Shown: positions 1 to 8,552 of the stretch, piece by piece | Position numbering within the stretch: position 1 is the stretch's first letter | Layout of the letters: each line of letters begins with the position of its first letter | DNA from: Nematocida parisii ERTm1 | Lineage: Eukaryota > Microsporidia | DNA length: 64,000 bases | Reading direction: 5' to 3' | Assembly: GCF_000250985.1 (NCBI RefSeq) | Contig: NW_013524652.1 | Location: 1 to 64,000, forward strand | Notes under the pieces: model-generated | What the model was told of the DNA's origin: nothing | Database searches by the model: none | Seen by the model: the letters and a program-made list of their open reading frames with translations, nothing else | Position numbers and translations under genes: made by a program

Positions 1-1941
1 GCTTGCTTTTTGTTCAACTGATCGAATCATCCCGTGAAGGAAAATATCATTTATATTATCATGGTTATTTCTAATACTTTCTTGAATTCGGCCTAATGCA
101 GACCTTTTCTCCATCTTAGCAAGTTCTATGTTTATGTACTGTCTAATTGTGTATGCAGTGTAACTCTCTATATTACTATAAGTATTCTGTATTTCAGTCA
201 GCTTTTCTTTAATAATATTTTTGTCTTCACTAGACAATAGGTCTTCCAATAAGCTTAATGAGGAATGCCCAGAATCTATTCCTACTAATATTCCATTTTT
301 TTTCTTATTGAAAGTATATACTAGCTTAAACTTACCAAATAAGTCCATCTTTTTATCTTCTCGTGTACCTACTATAAATTTGTCACACTCTACTTCAAGG
401 TTCTTGTTATTTGATAGCTCCTTGAATATTGTAGTCAAGCTTTCTTCTATATCAAGCTTATCATTAATATTCTTATCAGCAAGAAGTTCTTCTATGTGCT
501 CAATTTCTTTAACTACTTCTTCTTTGCTTCCAGTTATATTCGATAAAACATAGAGAATATTCAACAAACTGCTGTCCAGCTCATTCGTCTTCTCCTTTAA
601 GTAAAGAATCTTGTCATTCTTCAAGTCTGCTATCACTCTACACCAATCCTCGTGCATTTCATAGTCAGTGGCTTCTCTTGGCTCAGTGTACTTTTTAAAG
701 AAGTCTTTCAGTGGCTTAGTTTCTTTATTGTCGGGCAGATGGTCTGTATTGTACTTCTTTTTATTTGGATCATATACTAAACAGCAGACTAGTCCTAGTA
801 TACCTGCTTCTACACAGTTGGAGTACTTTCTGCTTTCATTGTTTATGAACTCGCCCTTTTCCCGATCATATGCTTTAACCCGAGTATAGGACGGAAGCTG
901 TGATGAATCCATGAATGGAAATATTTTATACTTGTCTATTGTATCCTTAAGATCGCAAATAATCTTAGTATGGTCGATTTCGTTTGATTGTGCACCTTCT
1001 TTTACAAAGCACTTGTTAAGCACTCTTTCGTATGACTTTTCATTTTTTATCTGGTCATTCAAAAGAGTATATACAGCCTCTACAAACTCAATATACTTTT
1101 CTTTTGTGTCAATAAACTCGTATATATACGACTGAATAAGGAACTCGGATGTGTTCAAAAATTCTCCTGTCATGAACTGCTCATAGTTGGTTGGCTCAGT
1201 GGGCAGTCCTTCCATTGTACTTGGATTCACCCCTTCGTTGTCTATATACTTTTTAAGGAATTCAATAAGACTCAGTAAATTTTCGTTTGTTCTTGGCTGG
1301 TTAATGTATGTAGTTGTTCCATCTGCACTTTTCAGAACAAGTTTTTTCTCTTTTTTCTTTGTTTCTATAGTAAAAGGAACATCCACCTGCTCAGACAGAA
1401 GGAAAAGGACTGCCATAATGTGCATGCACTCTGGCTTTACTCTATCTTTTATAAGAAATGAATAAATTGAATCCTGTCTTCCTGATACAATAGAAAATGA
1501 CCCGTCGGTCGAAGGAAACATTTTGACTAGCAGTGCATGGGACTGTGTGAGATATTCATTCTTTTTTGTGTCCTCACAAATATCATCATATGCCAGGTCA
1601 TTTACTGGCTCTCTTGTATAAGCATAAATTGTTTCGTAATTTTCATCTTTTTGTTCCAATTTATACATTGTGTCTATTTCTGGCGCATATAATCGTTTGT
1701 TGTACATACATCCGCTCTTGTGCATGATATATCCTCTGAGCGGATTTAATGGTCCGTCTGGATGGATTAACAAGTTATCTTCTTCAATAACTACTGAATC
1801 TCCTATTGTCTCTATATCACTCAACTCAAGTCTTGCACACACTGTGTACATCGCCAATAACAGTTTTATGATCTTACTGTTTTTCATTCTGGGAATAAAT
1901 AAAATATTTTTTATTACCCGATTCGTTTTTTTTAATTTCAT
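1..1941 (-). CDS. Secreted large-gene-family protein (3' part missing at window edge)
   Basis: The frame is open from an ATG at 1941 down to position 1, so about 647 codons are present and the C-terminus lies outside the window. It is a paralogue of the genes at 13958-16807 and 19797-22493. Shared blocks are an N-terminal NPLRGYI...GCMYNKRLYAPEI, then IMAVLFLLSEQVDVPF, NCVEAGILGLVCCL, and HEDWCRVIADLK followed by SLLNILYVLSNITG. A second ATG at 1887 gives a cleaner signal peptide (MKNSKIIKLLLAMYTVCA), so the true start may be there. I do not recognise a domain. Large secreted families of this kind are known from Nematocida, and membership in one is inference. A host-exposed role is possible but not shown by the sequence. 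Confidence 0.85.
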   Translation of the reverse strand, partial: MKLKKTNRVIKNILFIPRMKNSKIIKLLLAMYTVCARLELSDIETIGDSVVIEEDNLLIHPDGPLNPLRGYIMHKSGCMYNKRLYAPEIDTMYKLEQKDENYETIYAYTREPVNDLAYDDICEDTKKNEYLTQSHALLVKMFPSTDGSFSIVSGRQDSIYSFLIKDRVKPECMHIMAVLFLLSEQVDVPFTIETKKKEKKLVLKSADGTTTYINQPRTNENLLSLIEFLKKYIDNEGVNPSTMEGLPTEPTNYEQFMTGEFLNTSEFLIQSYIYEFIDTKEKYIEFVEAVYTLLNDQIKNEKSYERVLNKCFVKEGAQSNEIDHTKIICDLKDTIDKYKIFPFMDSSQLPSYTRVKAYDREKGEFINNESRKYSNCVEAGILGLVCCLVYDPNKKKYNTDHLPDNKETKPLKDFFKKYTEPREATDYEMHEDWCRVIADLKNDKILYLKEKTNELDSSLLNILYVLSNITGSKEEVVKEIEHIEELLADKNINDKLDIEESLTTIFKELSNNKNLEVECDKFIVGTREDKKMDLFGKFKLVYTFNKKKNGILVGIDSGHSSLSLLEDLLSSEDKNIIKEKLTEIQNTYSNIESYTAYTIRQYINIELAKMEKRSALGRIQESIRNNHDNINDIFLHGMIRSVEQKAS

Positions 1942-3637
1942 CTAATTAACGATCTTTTATTTTGATATTTATATTTTAATTTAGAGGGGTCTTTCAACTA
2001 ATTGGTTATTGCTTACCTCTTAACGAACTAATCAAATACGGTTCTTCGTTATATTGATTGATCAAATTAACACTGTCTAATTAATTGGCCAGTTATGTAG
2101 TTGGTATACTGTTTGATTGGTGTTTACAGTATAGCAGTATTTACTACAACTTTCAAAGTTTATATAAATAAGGAAATAAATAGAAGATGCTCCCTACGCT
2201 GCTTCTTTCTTTTAAACTTCTTCTGTTTCCTACTTCTTCTTACATCTCTATGCGGCTATTTATAACCCGAATATTACAGATCCATCCATACACATAAGAA
2301 TTTAAGAATAGCTGGTTGCTTATGCCCGCTTGTATGTCATTAATATACTACAAGTGCCTGCATATATTCTATATATTATGTACCATGTTCTACTGATCTC
2401 TTTATGCCATCTTGTTCCATTCTATATATGGCCTTTGTACTACTTTTCGATTCTTCTGTCTTTTTCTCTTTTCGTTCCTTTTCTTCTTATTTTCTTATTT
2501 TTACTATTCTGTATAAGAAAAAGTACAATACATGAATTCAATATGTAATGTGTACACTAATAATATTTTTATTTTTGTAAAAAATAAATAACTCGAATTT
2601 CTAATAAACTTATACTTGTACTATATTTTTTACTTTATTTCCAATACCAACAAACAAATCTAATAACCCGAAATTCTCAAGTGTACTCAGATGCCCCATA
2701 GATCTTTATACTACTGAATCGTATTACATAGGCCACTTCTCACTGGCTTGGGATAGATATTTAATTTCTTCTTCTATATTCTTTTAATTTTAATTTTTAT
2801 ACTAGAACTACTGCTGCATGTTAGTATATGGGCGTGCAGAACATCTAACACAAGTCAGTTTTCCCTTTTTGAGTATAAAATAACGTGGGAATAGCTAAAT
2901 CTGAAATTTAATAAATACCAGAAGCTATTATATAGCTCAATTTGGCAAGATATCACAATAATAACACATAATATCATAGATTCGTATATAAGATATCAAG
3001 ATGGCAGCTGACATCTTTTTAAATTTTGATGTCACTACTTGCTTCAGTTTCTCTGTACGAGTGAATGCCACTTCTGAAGTGCACACCATATGCACATATG
3101 GTATATGTGTGTCCGCAGAGAACCAATACTAAAAATATAAATATTTCTAATACAGAAAGAATAGAAAATGCAAATAAAATAGAAGCCATTTGTCAAAGAA
3201 GCATACATGAACAAGCACTGAGTATTTACCTATTTGGTTAAATGGCGAATGTATTTATTATACAATAGAAGACACCTACCTAGTGGTAAGGCTGTAAATA
3301 TAGATGTTTACTGTGCACCATTAAAAAATACTTTTATACTCTATTACACGTGTATATATTTAATTTTTACCAAACTGTATAGATCTGGTGTGCAGGCAGA
3401 TGTAGCATAGTTTAAGATAAAGACGTATAGTGTGGACCTTCTACTGCAGCTATCAGATGATCTTGGTGTAAGACAGTATCCCATGTTATTCATGGTTAGT
3501 CTGGGGTTTAATGCATTATTGCTTTCTTCTATTTTCTGGACATGCACTACTTAAATATCCTAGGAGTAATTTATGAATTTTCATGTTATATCGGGCTATT
3601 TTACTTGATATAATTAGATGGCGAATCATTAGAAAGG
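1942..3637. other. Intergenic region, no gene supported
   Basis: AT-rich. It holds two exact copies of the intergenic decamer (ATAACCCGAA at 2262-2271 and 2663-2672) and a one-base variant at 2588-2597. Two small inverted repeats lie next to each other: CACTTC-T-GAAGTG at 3069-3081 and ACCATATG-CA-CATATGGT at 3085-3102. The small open frames here have no coding character that I can see. Confidence 0.6.
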
Positions 3638-5719
3638 CTATGTGGATTCTATAATTTTAAAATTATTTCCATTTTTTATAAGCTTGCATTTAAAATTGGC
3701 AGAATCATTACTTCGGGTTATATATGCAGCATAGGATTCCAGAGCATGCTCTTCATCAGCAGTTTTAGGATTGTTTTTAGCTTTAGTAAAAGCAATATTT
3801 GAGAAATATATCTCTTCAAGGTCTGGCATGTTGGTATTAAACATAACAATTTGGGTTATATCTACTGTGACTGGTTGGACTAAAGACACTAACTGCAGCC
3901 TTCTAATCTTATTATGTTTTGTATATTTTAGGATTTGGTCATAGAACATGCTAATTATGGTGCTTTCACTAAATTCTTTAAGCGAATTCACAAAATACAT
4001 TTCATCAATAGTGTTGATAGCCGAGAATGGAAAATCAATACACCGAATGTAATTAAGTAAGATGGGCTTGGCCAAAGCAGCTGATTTGGCATTAATATTA
4101 AGACAAGTATGCTTACTATTTATGGAAAACATAAATTTAATTGAGTATATCCAGACATAGTCTACTTTTTCTGTAAATAAAATACACATAGTGCACGCAT
4201 GTCCCTTCTTTGGAATTACTTTGCACAATCCTAAGTCATTATATAGCTTACTGTTTATGTAAACATTAGTAGGAGAAATATAATCCCCCACAGTTTTATT
4301 GTTCTTAATCACATCTGCATATTGGACTGGCTCAATTTGCCCTAAAACAGGTGAGTAATCTGGTAGACTTATTGGATTTAGATATTCAATATTTTTTTTG
4401 ATCTCATGCACGTCCGTTAGATCAAAATCGTCTTTATATGAGTAGAAAATCCTGTCCATAATTAGCTTTTGAAGCGCCTGCATTTTTTTGAGAAATGCAA
4501 AGTCTGGATACCCCGAAATAACTATATTGTTAAGAGTAAATGTGGTTATATTCTCTAAATTGGCCATGCTATTCAGCCCTTCAGTGTCTATGAAATCAAT
4601 ATCGGATATATCTATTTCTTTGAGAGAGTGACAAGAGTTTACCCCACTTAATATCCAGGTCACTTTCTTTTTATCAACACAGCATAGTTTTAGTTTTTCT
4701 AAATTTTTTGGCAAACACAATTCTAACTCTGCATTAGAGCTTAAAATAGACCCCATGTAAAAGGAAAGTTCTTTTAGATTATTAAAATCATCCAATACAT
4801 TTAGTGTATCTGTATAAACAACCAGGTTGTCTAGCATAAGTTTTTTGGCCGAGAAAAATATCGCATATTGATTAAATACACTTTCATTGGGCCCAAAGAT
4901 AAATTTTTCTAGTGACAAACAAATATTGCTCATCTCACGCGGGTTATAGTATGTAAGAATTGCATATTTAATGGAAGAAATAGATAACATTCGCATAGGA
5001 TATAAAAGAATGATGTTTTTAATATCATTTGAATGAACATTGTCTATATCTATGGAAAATTCTTTGCCGCATGCATGCAATACTTCCCACAGTGTTTTCT
5101 TTTCTAGTTCTCCTGTTGCTCTAGTAAGTTTAACTACAATTTCATTTTTATATTTAATAATTTCATTTATGGCTTTTTTATCATTATAATGCGAGGTTTT
5201 AAACAAGTGTTTATTTTTTCTAAAAATACTTTCTAGAATCCCCAGCAACTCAATTTCTTCTTCACTATATGTTAAAGCATAATCTATGCCCTGTGAAGTT
5301 TCTACTGCTAGCCTCTGATTTATTATGTGTTCTATATCTAAAATCTTGTCCATGCCCGCGTTTTCTTGTTTTATTTGTTTTTCTGTAGTAGTATTATATT
5401 CACTAGACACACTTTCTGGATTAAATGCTGTTTCCAGAGGCAGTGCCAATTCTACCATAGACTCAATAGTTGATAGATCTTTTGTTTTCGATAGACTTAT
5501 TTCTGCATCGGAAGAATCAATTGTATTCGAGTGGAACTGTTCTATTCTCACAGAATTGCTGCTAACGGCATTTACTGATATAGAGTCATCGCTGCCAGCA
5601 GCATCGCTGTTTTCTAACTTAAAGAGCAACTCTGCATCCGCAGCAAGTAATGTGCTCATCCCTGCCAAACATCCAATTACATATAAAAATAGCAAAGTCC
5701 TTATATTCACCCTTTTCAT
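3638..5719 (-). CDS. Secreted leucine-rich-repeat-like protein, paralogue of 11067-13241
   Basis: 693 residues from an ATG at 5719. The N-terminus (MKRVNIRTLLFLYVIGCLAG, then an AADAELL stretch) is a signal peptide. About residues 25-130 are acidic and Ser/Thr-rich. The rest has regularly spaced leucines and isoleucines resembling irregular leucine-rich repeats, for example LEKLKLCCVD, LKEIDISDIDFIDTEGLN, LENITTFTLNNIVISG and LQKLIMDRIFYSY. The same blocks occur in the same order in the gene at 11067-13241, so the two are duplicates. LRRs usually bind proteins; the partner here is unknown. The upstream 50 bp is also conserved with the paralogue. Confidence 0.85.
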   Translation of the reverse strand: MKRVNIRTLLFLYVIGCLAGMSTLLAADAELLFKLENSDAAGSDDSISVNAVSSNSVRIEQFHSNTIDSSDAEISLSKTKDLSTIESMVELALPLETAFNPESVSSEYNTTTEKQIKQENAGMDKILDIEHIINQRLAVETSQGIDYALTYSEEEIELLGILESIFRKNKHLFKTSHYNDKKAINEIIKYKNEIVVKLTRATGELEKKTLWEVLHACGKEFSIDIDNVHSNDIKNIILLYPMRMLSISSIKYAILTYYNPREMSNICLSLEKFIFGPNESVFNQYAIFFSAKKLMLDNLVVYTDTLNVLDDFNNLKELSFYMGSILSSNAELELCLPKNLEKLKLCCVDKKKVTWILSGVNSCHSLKEIDISDIDFIDTEGLNSMANLENITTFTLNNIVISGYPDFAFLKKMQALQKLIMDRIFYSYKDDFDLTDVHEIKKNIEYLNPISLPDYSPVLGQIEPVQYADVIKNNKTVGDYISPTNVYINSKLYNDLGLCKVIPKKGHACTMCILFTEKVDYVWIYSIKFMFSINSKHTCLNINAKSAALAKPILLNYIRCIDFPFSAINTIDEMYFVNSLKEFSESTIISMFYDQILKYTKHNKIRRLQLVSLVQPVTVDITQIVMFNTNMPDLEEIYFSNIAFTKAKNNPKTADEEHALESYAAYITRSNDSANFKCKLIKNGNNFKIIEST

Positions 5720-5766
5720 TAAAAAATAGAAAGCCTTAGATATTTATATCTGTGTAAACATCAGTG
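5720..5766 (-). promoter_or_regulatory. Promoter block shared with the LRR paralogue
   Basis: The 47 bp before this start and before the paralogue at 13241 both read, in plus-strand order, ATTAAAAA, then TTAGATATTTATAT, then CATCAGTG. Read toward the gene, this is CACTGATG, a TATAAATATCTAAG box, and an A/T-rich leader into ATG. Conservation between diverged paralogues suggests a promoter, or that the duplication carried it along. Confidence 0.55.
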
Positions 5767-6139
5767 CTTTATTATTACAAGTTATATAAAACTGATATTA
5801 ACCACGTATATACCTGTAATTGTGATATATCTAGATATAACCCGAAAGCCGAAGTTACTGCACTGTAGCATTGTATGCATAAATCACTCTAAGTATATGC
5901 AGCAAATGCAATGAATATATTTTTCTTTATATTTAGGCGTGGTTTAATTGGTGCTTTCATCACACTAGATTCTAGCACCAATTTTTGAATTTATTTATTA
6001 GAATAACTTTTACTAAAGACCAAAACACAAATATACGCAAACAGAATACTAACCCGAATTGTTATACTCCAATATGCATAATATATACTGGATGCCCCAA
6101 ATAAAGAGAGCATTAATTATCTATATAGAAGAAATGAAA

Positions 6140-6196
6140 ATTGTAAGGCATAAATAATATTTTATTTTTAATAAATTATGTATAGTTCACAAAAAA
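6140..6196 (+). repeat. Dispersed ~60-bp AT-rich element, copy 1
   Basis: Core TGTAAGGCATAAATAATA, then TTTTATTTTTAATAAAT, then TAGTTCACAAAA. Near-identical to copies at 19702-19763 (plus) and 52264-52330 (minus). Confidence 0.7.
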
Positions 6197-6743
6197 TGAG
6201 CAATATATTAACAAAAGATATATCCATGCGTGTATCTTATACCAACTTTGGCTGTTATATGCATACACAAATAAAAATAAAGATTATTCAATCTCATATG
6301 CGCATCCATGATAATACTTACACTTCTAAAGTTACTTGTTATGTTATATCTTATAATTTATTGTATATGCCCCTTTATATAGGAGTACTCTATATTATTT
6401 CTTCTGTTTTGACAAAACGCAATAACATTACTATATTCTATGCCATGTTATTTATTCCATTACACGCATCCAATAACAATATAATCCGAAAATTTACACT
6501 AAAAATCTTGCTCTATGTATCGTAATATAAATTCATAGCCAGAGTTGTTTTCTTAGGAAAAGGCACTCTTAAACTTAAACTTTTATTTAATTTGTATACG
6601 TGTTTATAGACCGTATAATCAATTTAATTTATGTTGATGTGTTGTGTCACCAAATATTTCTGATTTAATTTATGCTATCATGTTCTTCTGAAACTTTTCT
6701 TTTGGATTTGTATACTGTCTTTATTTACAATAACCGTGCATAA

Positions 6744-6790
6744 TATGCAAAGGATAAATAACATTTATTTTTAATAAATTATAGCATTAG
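6744..6790 (+). repeat. Dispersed AT-rich element, diverged copy
   Basis: ATGCAAAGGATAAATAAC followed by ATTTATTTTTAATAAATTAT. It keeps the core of the element but loses the TAGTTCAC end. Confidence 0.45.
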
Positions 6791-7187
6791 CTTACATAAA
6801 ATAAAATTATTTTTCTTTTAGTGCCTCTTTTGCCAATGCATCTTTCTCATGTTATATCATTTTAAACACCCGAATTTCGAGCTTCGCAGCTTATATGAAC
6901 CTTTTATACCAAGTAAATCGCTGTATAATATCATGTATTTGTTATTTTATGGCGTATTTACAAACCTCTCATATATTAAACTATTTATCCTGCCCGTTTT
7001 AGCATTCATGGTGTCTATAATTTCTGTACTAATGGCAGTGCTTCTGCTTATAACATATTTATAACGGTATTTTTGCCTACTAGACTCTATAGAAAAATAG
7101 GCACTACTTTTTATTTTTATTCCAACTTAAGAATCGTACTTATTTGTATTATATTTCGGGCCACGTCAATTTTGATAGAAATAAATC

Positions 7188-7197
7188 TATATAAGAG
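7188..7197 (+). promoter_or_regulatory. TATATAAGAG box before truncated gene
   Basis: The same decamer precedes the relics at 7834 and 22940, and a variant (TATATAATAG) precedes the intact gene at 8553. Spacing to ATG is about 18 bp here and 30-33 bp in the other copies. Confidence 0.5.
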
Positions 7198-7215
7198 TTT
7201 TTAGCTTTATTATGC

Positions 7216-7623
7216 ATGAAAGGTAATAAAACAACACACGTTAAGTACCAATTAGTAATATACGCAGTATATGTGGTAGGAATAATCTTCACAAACATTA
7301 GATTAGTAAAGGCATCTATGGTACCAGTCAACGCGCCAGCAGCAGAAACAATACTCACCCCACAATCACATATACATAAAGGGTCAACTAATGTTATTAG
7401 TGATGTGAATCCAAATCCAAAAGCAAGTGAAAGAGAGAATGCCATTAAGCGCTTAAAAGCCTTGCTAGATACATCAATAGAAAGGTATGAAGATGGCGAA
7501 TATATTAACAGCAATGAAAAGTCAAAAATAAACTCAAGAAATGTTAGACAAATATATTTTGAACAATATTCTACTATTGAAAAAACAGAACAGCCCGCAT
7601 TCAACTCTGTAAAAAATAAATAA
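7216..7623 (+). pseudogene. Truncated copy of the 8553-10418 gene
   Basis: An open frame of 135 residues whose N-terminal half parallels the long protein at 8553-10418: a short basic leader, a hydrophobic stretch (YAVYVVGIIFTNIRLVKASM, against SILVVGIICTNVRLIKASM), then a VPVNAP/IPANAP match and an RE-rich region ending with RNVRQIYFEQY against RNVRSPRETHS. It stops where the intact copy has about 490 more residues. The stop is followed at once by the sequence normally found upstream of the family promoter, so the body of the gene was lost by deletion. It could still be expressed as a small signal-anchored protein. Confidence 0.6.
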
Positions 7624-7636
7624 TTGTTTTTATTGG

Positions 7637-7720
7637 TTCTCTGTGGGCGCACGGAGACCACACGTGCCTCTGCGGTGGCATTGCATCCTGTGAAGCAATT
7701 AAACAATTGGCGTGATGGTA
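7637..7720 (+). repeat. 5'-flank element of the 8553 gene family, copy 1
   Basis: Reads TTCTCTGTGGGC, then CGTGCCTCTGCGGTGGCATT, then GTGAAGCAATTAAACAATT. Matching copies lie at 8379-8465 and 22719-22802, each about 70-130 bp before a TATATAAGAG-type box. The unit seems to be the upstream flank of a repeatedly duplicated gene. Confidence 0.6.
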
Positions 7721-7790
7721 ATATATATGTGTGCATCATTTATGATATGAATACGCTTGTAGCATTCATAAAAGATGGGGGAACAGGAAC

Positions 7791-7800
7791 TATATAAGAG
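7791..7800 (+). promoter_or_regulatory. TATATAAGAG box before relic
   Basis: Exact copy, 33 bp before the ATG at 7834. It is followed by a leader (GTTTAATAAAG) that is also present before the intact gene. Confidence 0.5.
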
Positions 7801-7833
7801 TTTCTGGAGTTTAATAAAGAACGAAAATTAATT

Positions 7834-7974
7834 ATGACAAATAGGAGTTCACACTTACGAAGAAGAGGAACCCCCCGGCTGTTTTTAATAAATTCGGGTT
7901 ATATTGCGAATTGTGGCAACACCACCACTCAAGCGCGCAGGCCCAAGATCGATCCTCCAATGCGCTTTTTTTAG
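7834..7974 (+). pseudogene. Relic 5' end of the 8553-10418 gene
   Basis: The first 15 codons (MTNRSSHLRRRGTPRL) match the intact copy's MTNQNSHLQERGKPQL. Similarity ends at a TTCGGGTTAT copy (7893-7902), after which a GC-rich island begins. The frame runs to a stop at 7972-7974. Because this copy has ACG where the intact gene has an upstream ATG (8541), the family start is most likely the second ATG, at 8553. Confidence 0.65.
7893..7902 (+). promoter_or_regulatory. TTCGGGTTAT motif at relic/island junction
   Basis: Exact copy of the intergenic decamer. It marks the point where similarity to the 8553 gene stops and the GC-rich island begins. Confidence 0.5.
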
Positions 7975-8340
7975 TTTAAAACAGTTTATTGATATAAGAT
8001 TCGAGGCCCCTCGAACGGATGGCCATAGAGCGCCACACACTCTCTAAGCTGTTCCTCGTTCTCCTAAGACGGCTGTAACAAGTTAATGTCTTTGACTGCT
8101 AGCGTGGAGGAACGTGGCTTATAAAGTAGGACCTTATACGGCCACTTCTCAATGGGATGATGGCACTGAGATATAGTGCGACCGCGCGAGTGATACTCAC
8201 GCTACGGTCTACGCACTGGGCCTTAGCTTTGGGATAGTCTCAGAACAGAGTCCTCCATGCGTGCTTAGGTAACTTCCCCCTAAGAAGCGCATCGACCAAA
8301 CTGTTCGCCGATACTTGAGATAGTGCGCCTATCTCCAGCA
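7905..8340. other. GC-rich, structure-rich island of unknown nature
   Basis: Base composition is far richer in G+C than any other non-coding stretch in the window apart from the 5S gene. Strong hairpins are visible: one at 8176-8214, with outer arms GTGCG/CGCAC and inner arms ACCG/CGGT, and a perfect seven-base-pair stem GAGATAG/CTATCTC at 8317-8335. Every frame has stops; the longest minus-strand frame is 68 codons. It could be a structured non-coding RNA gene or a decayed mobile element. I see no match to rRNA, tRNA or SRP RNA landmarks. Confidence 0.45.
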
Positions 8341-8378
8341 AAAGATTTAAAGTAGATAAAAATATTATATCACTCTTG

Positions 8379-8465
8379 ATTCTCTGTGGGCATAACCATT
8401 CGCGCCTCGACAGCGGCATTACGCCTCCTGGGGAGCAATGGAACATAATCTATGAAATGTTCATC
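8379..8465 (+). repeat. 5'-flank element of the 8553 gene family, copy 2
   Basis: GATTCTCTGTGGGCATAACC, then GACAGCGGCATTACGCCTCC, then GGAGCAATGGAACA. This copy lies directly upstream of the intact gene. Confidence 0.6.
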
Positions 8466-8512
8466 AATTGAAATCAGATCCGCTCATCGAGATCAAATGA
8501 TGAGACCAAAAT

Positions 8513-8522
8513 TATATAATAG
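8513..8522 (+). promoter_or_regulatory. TATATAATAG box of the intact gene
   Basis: One-base variant of TATATAAGAG, 30 bp before the ATG at 8553, followed by an ATTAATAAAG leader also seen in the relic copies. Confidence 0.5.
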
Positions 8523-8552
8523 TTTCGGAAATTAATAAAGATGAAATTTAAG

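Larger units (their letters stand above)
5767..7187. other. Intergenic region with dispersed repeats
   Basis: Contains an exact ATAACCCGAA at 5837-5846, a variant CTAACCCGAA at 6049-6058, two copies of a dispersed AT-rich element, and a reverse copy (about 6600-6632) of the ATTATACGGTAT sequence found after the gene at 8553-10418. Plus-strand frames at 6178-6525 and 6849-7064 are open but AT-biased and begin in or near repeats, so I do not call them genes. Confidence 0.5.

Noticed and set aside
221-1945. Five plus-strand open frames
   Set aside because: They are antisense to a continuous minus-strand family gene that matches two other genes in the window.
2728-2757. GGCCACTTCTCACTGG shared with GGCCACTTCTCAATGG in the GC-rich island
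   Set aside because: A single 16-base near match without extended similarity; could be chance or an old fragment.
6178-6525. 115-codon plus-strand frame
   Set aside because: Begins inside a dispersed repeat, has AT-biased composition and no domain, signal peptide or paralogue.
6849-7064. 71-codon hydrophobic plus-strand frame
   Set aside because: T-rich sequence gives hydrophobic codons by chance; no paralogue or conserved start context.
8240-8446. 68-codon minus-strand frame in the GC-rich island
   Set aside because: Crosses the boundary between the island and a flank repeat, no recognisable protein features.
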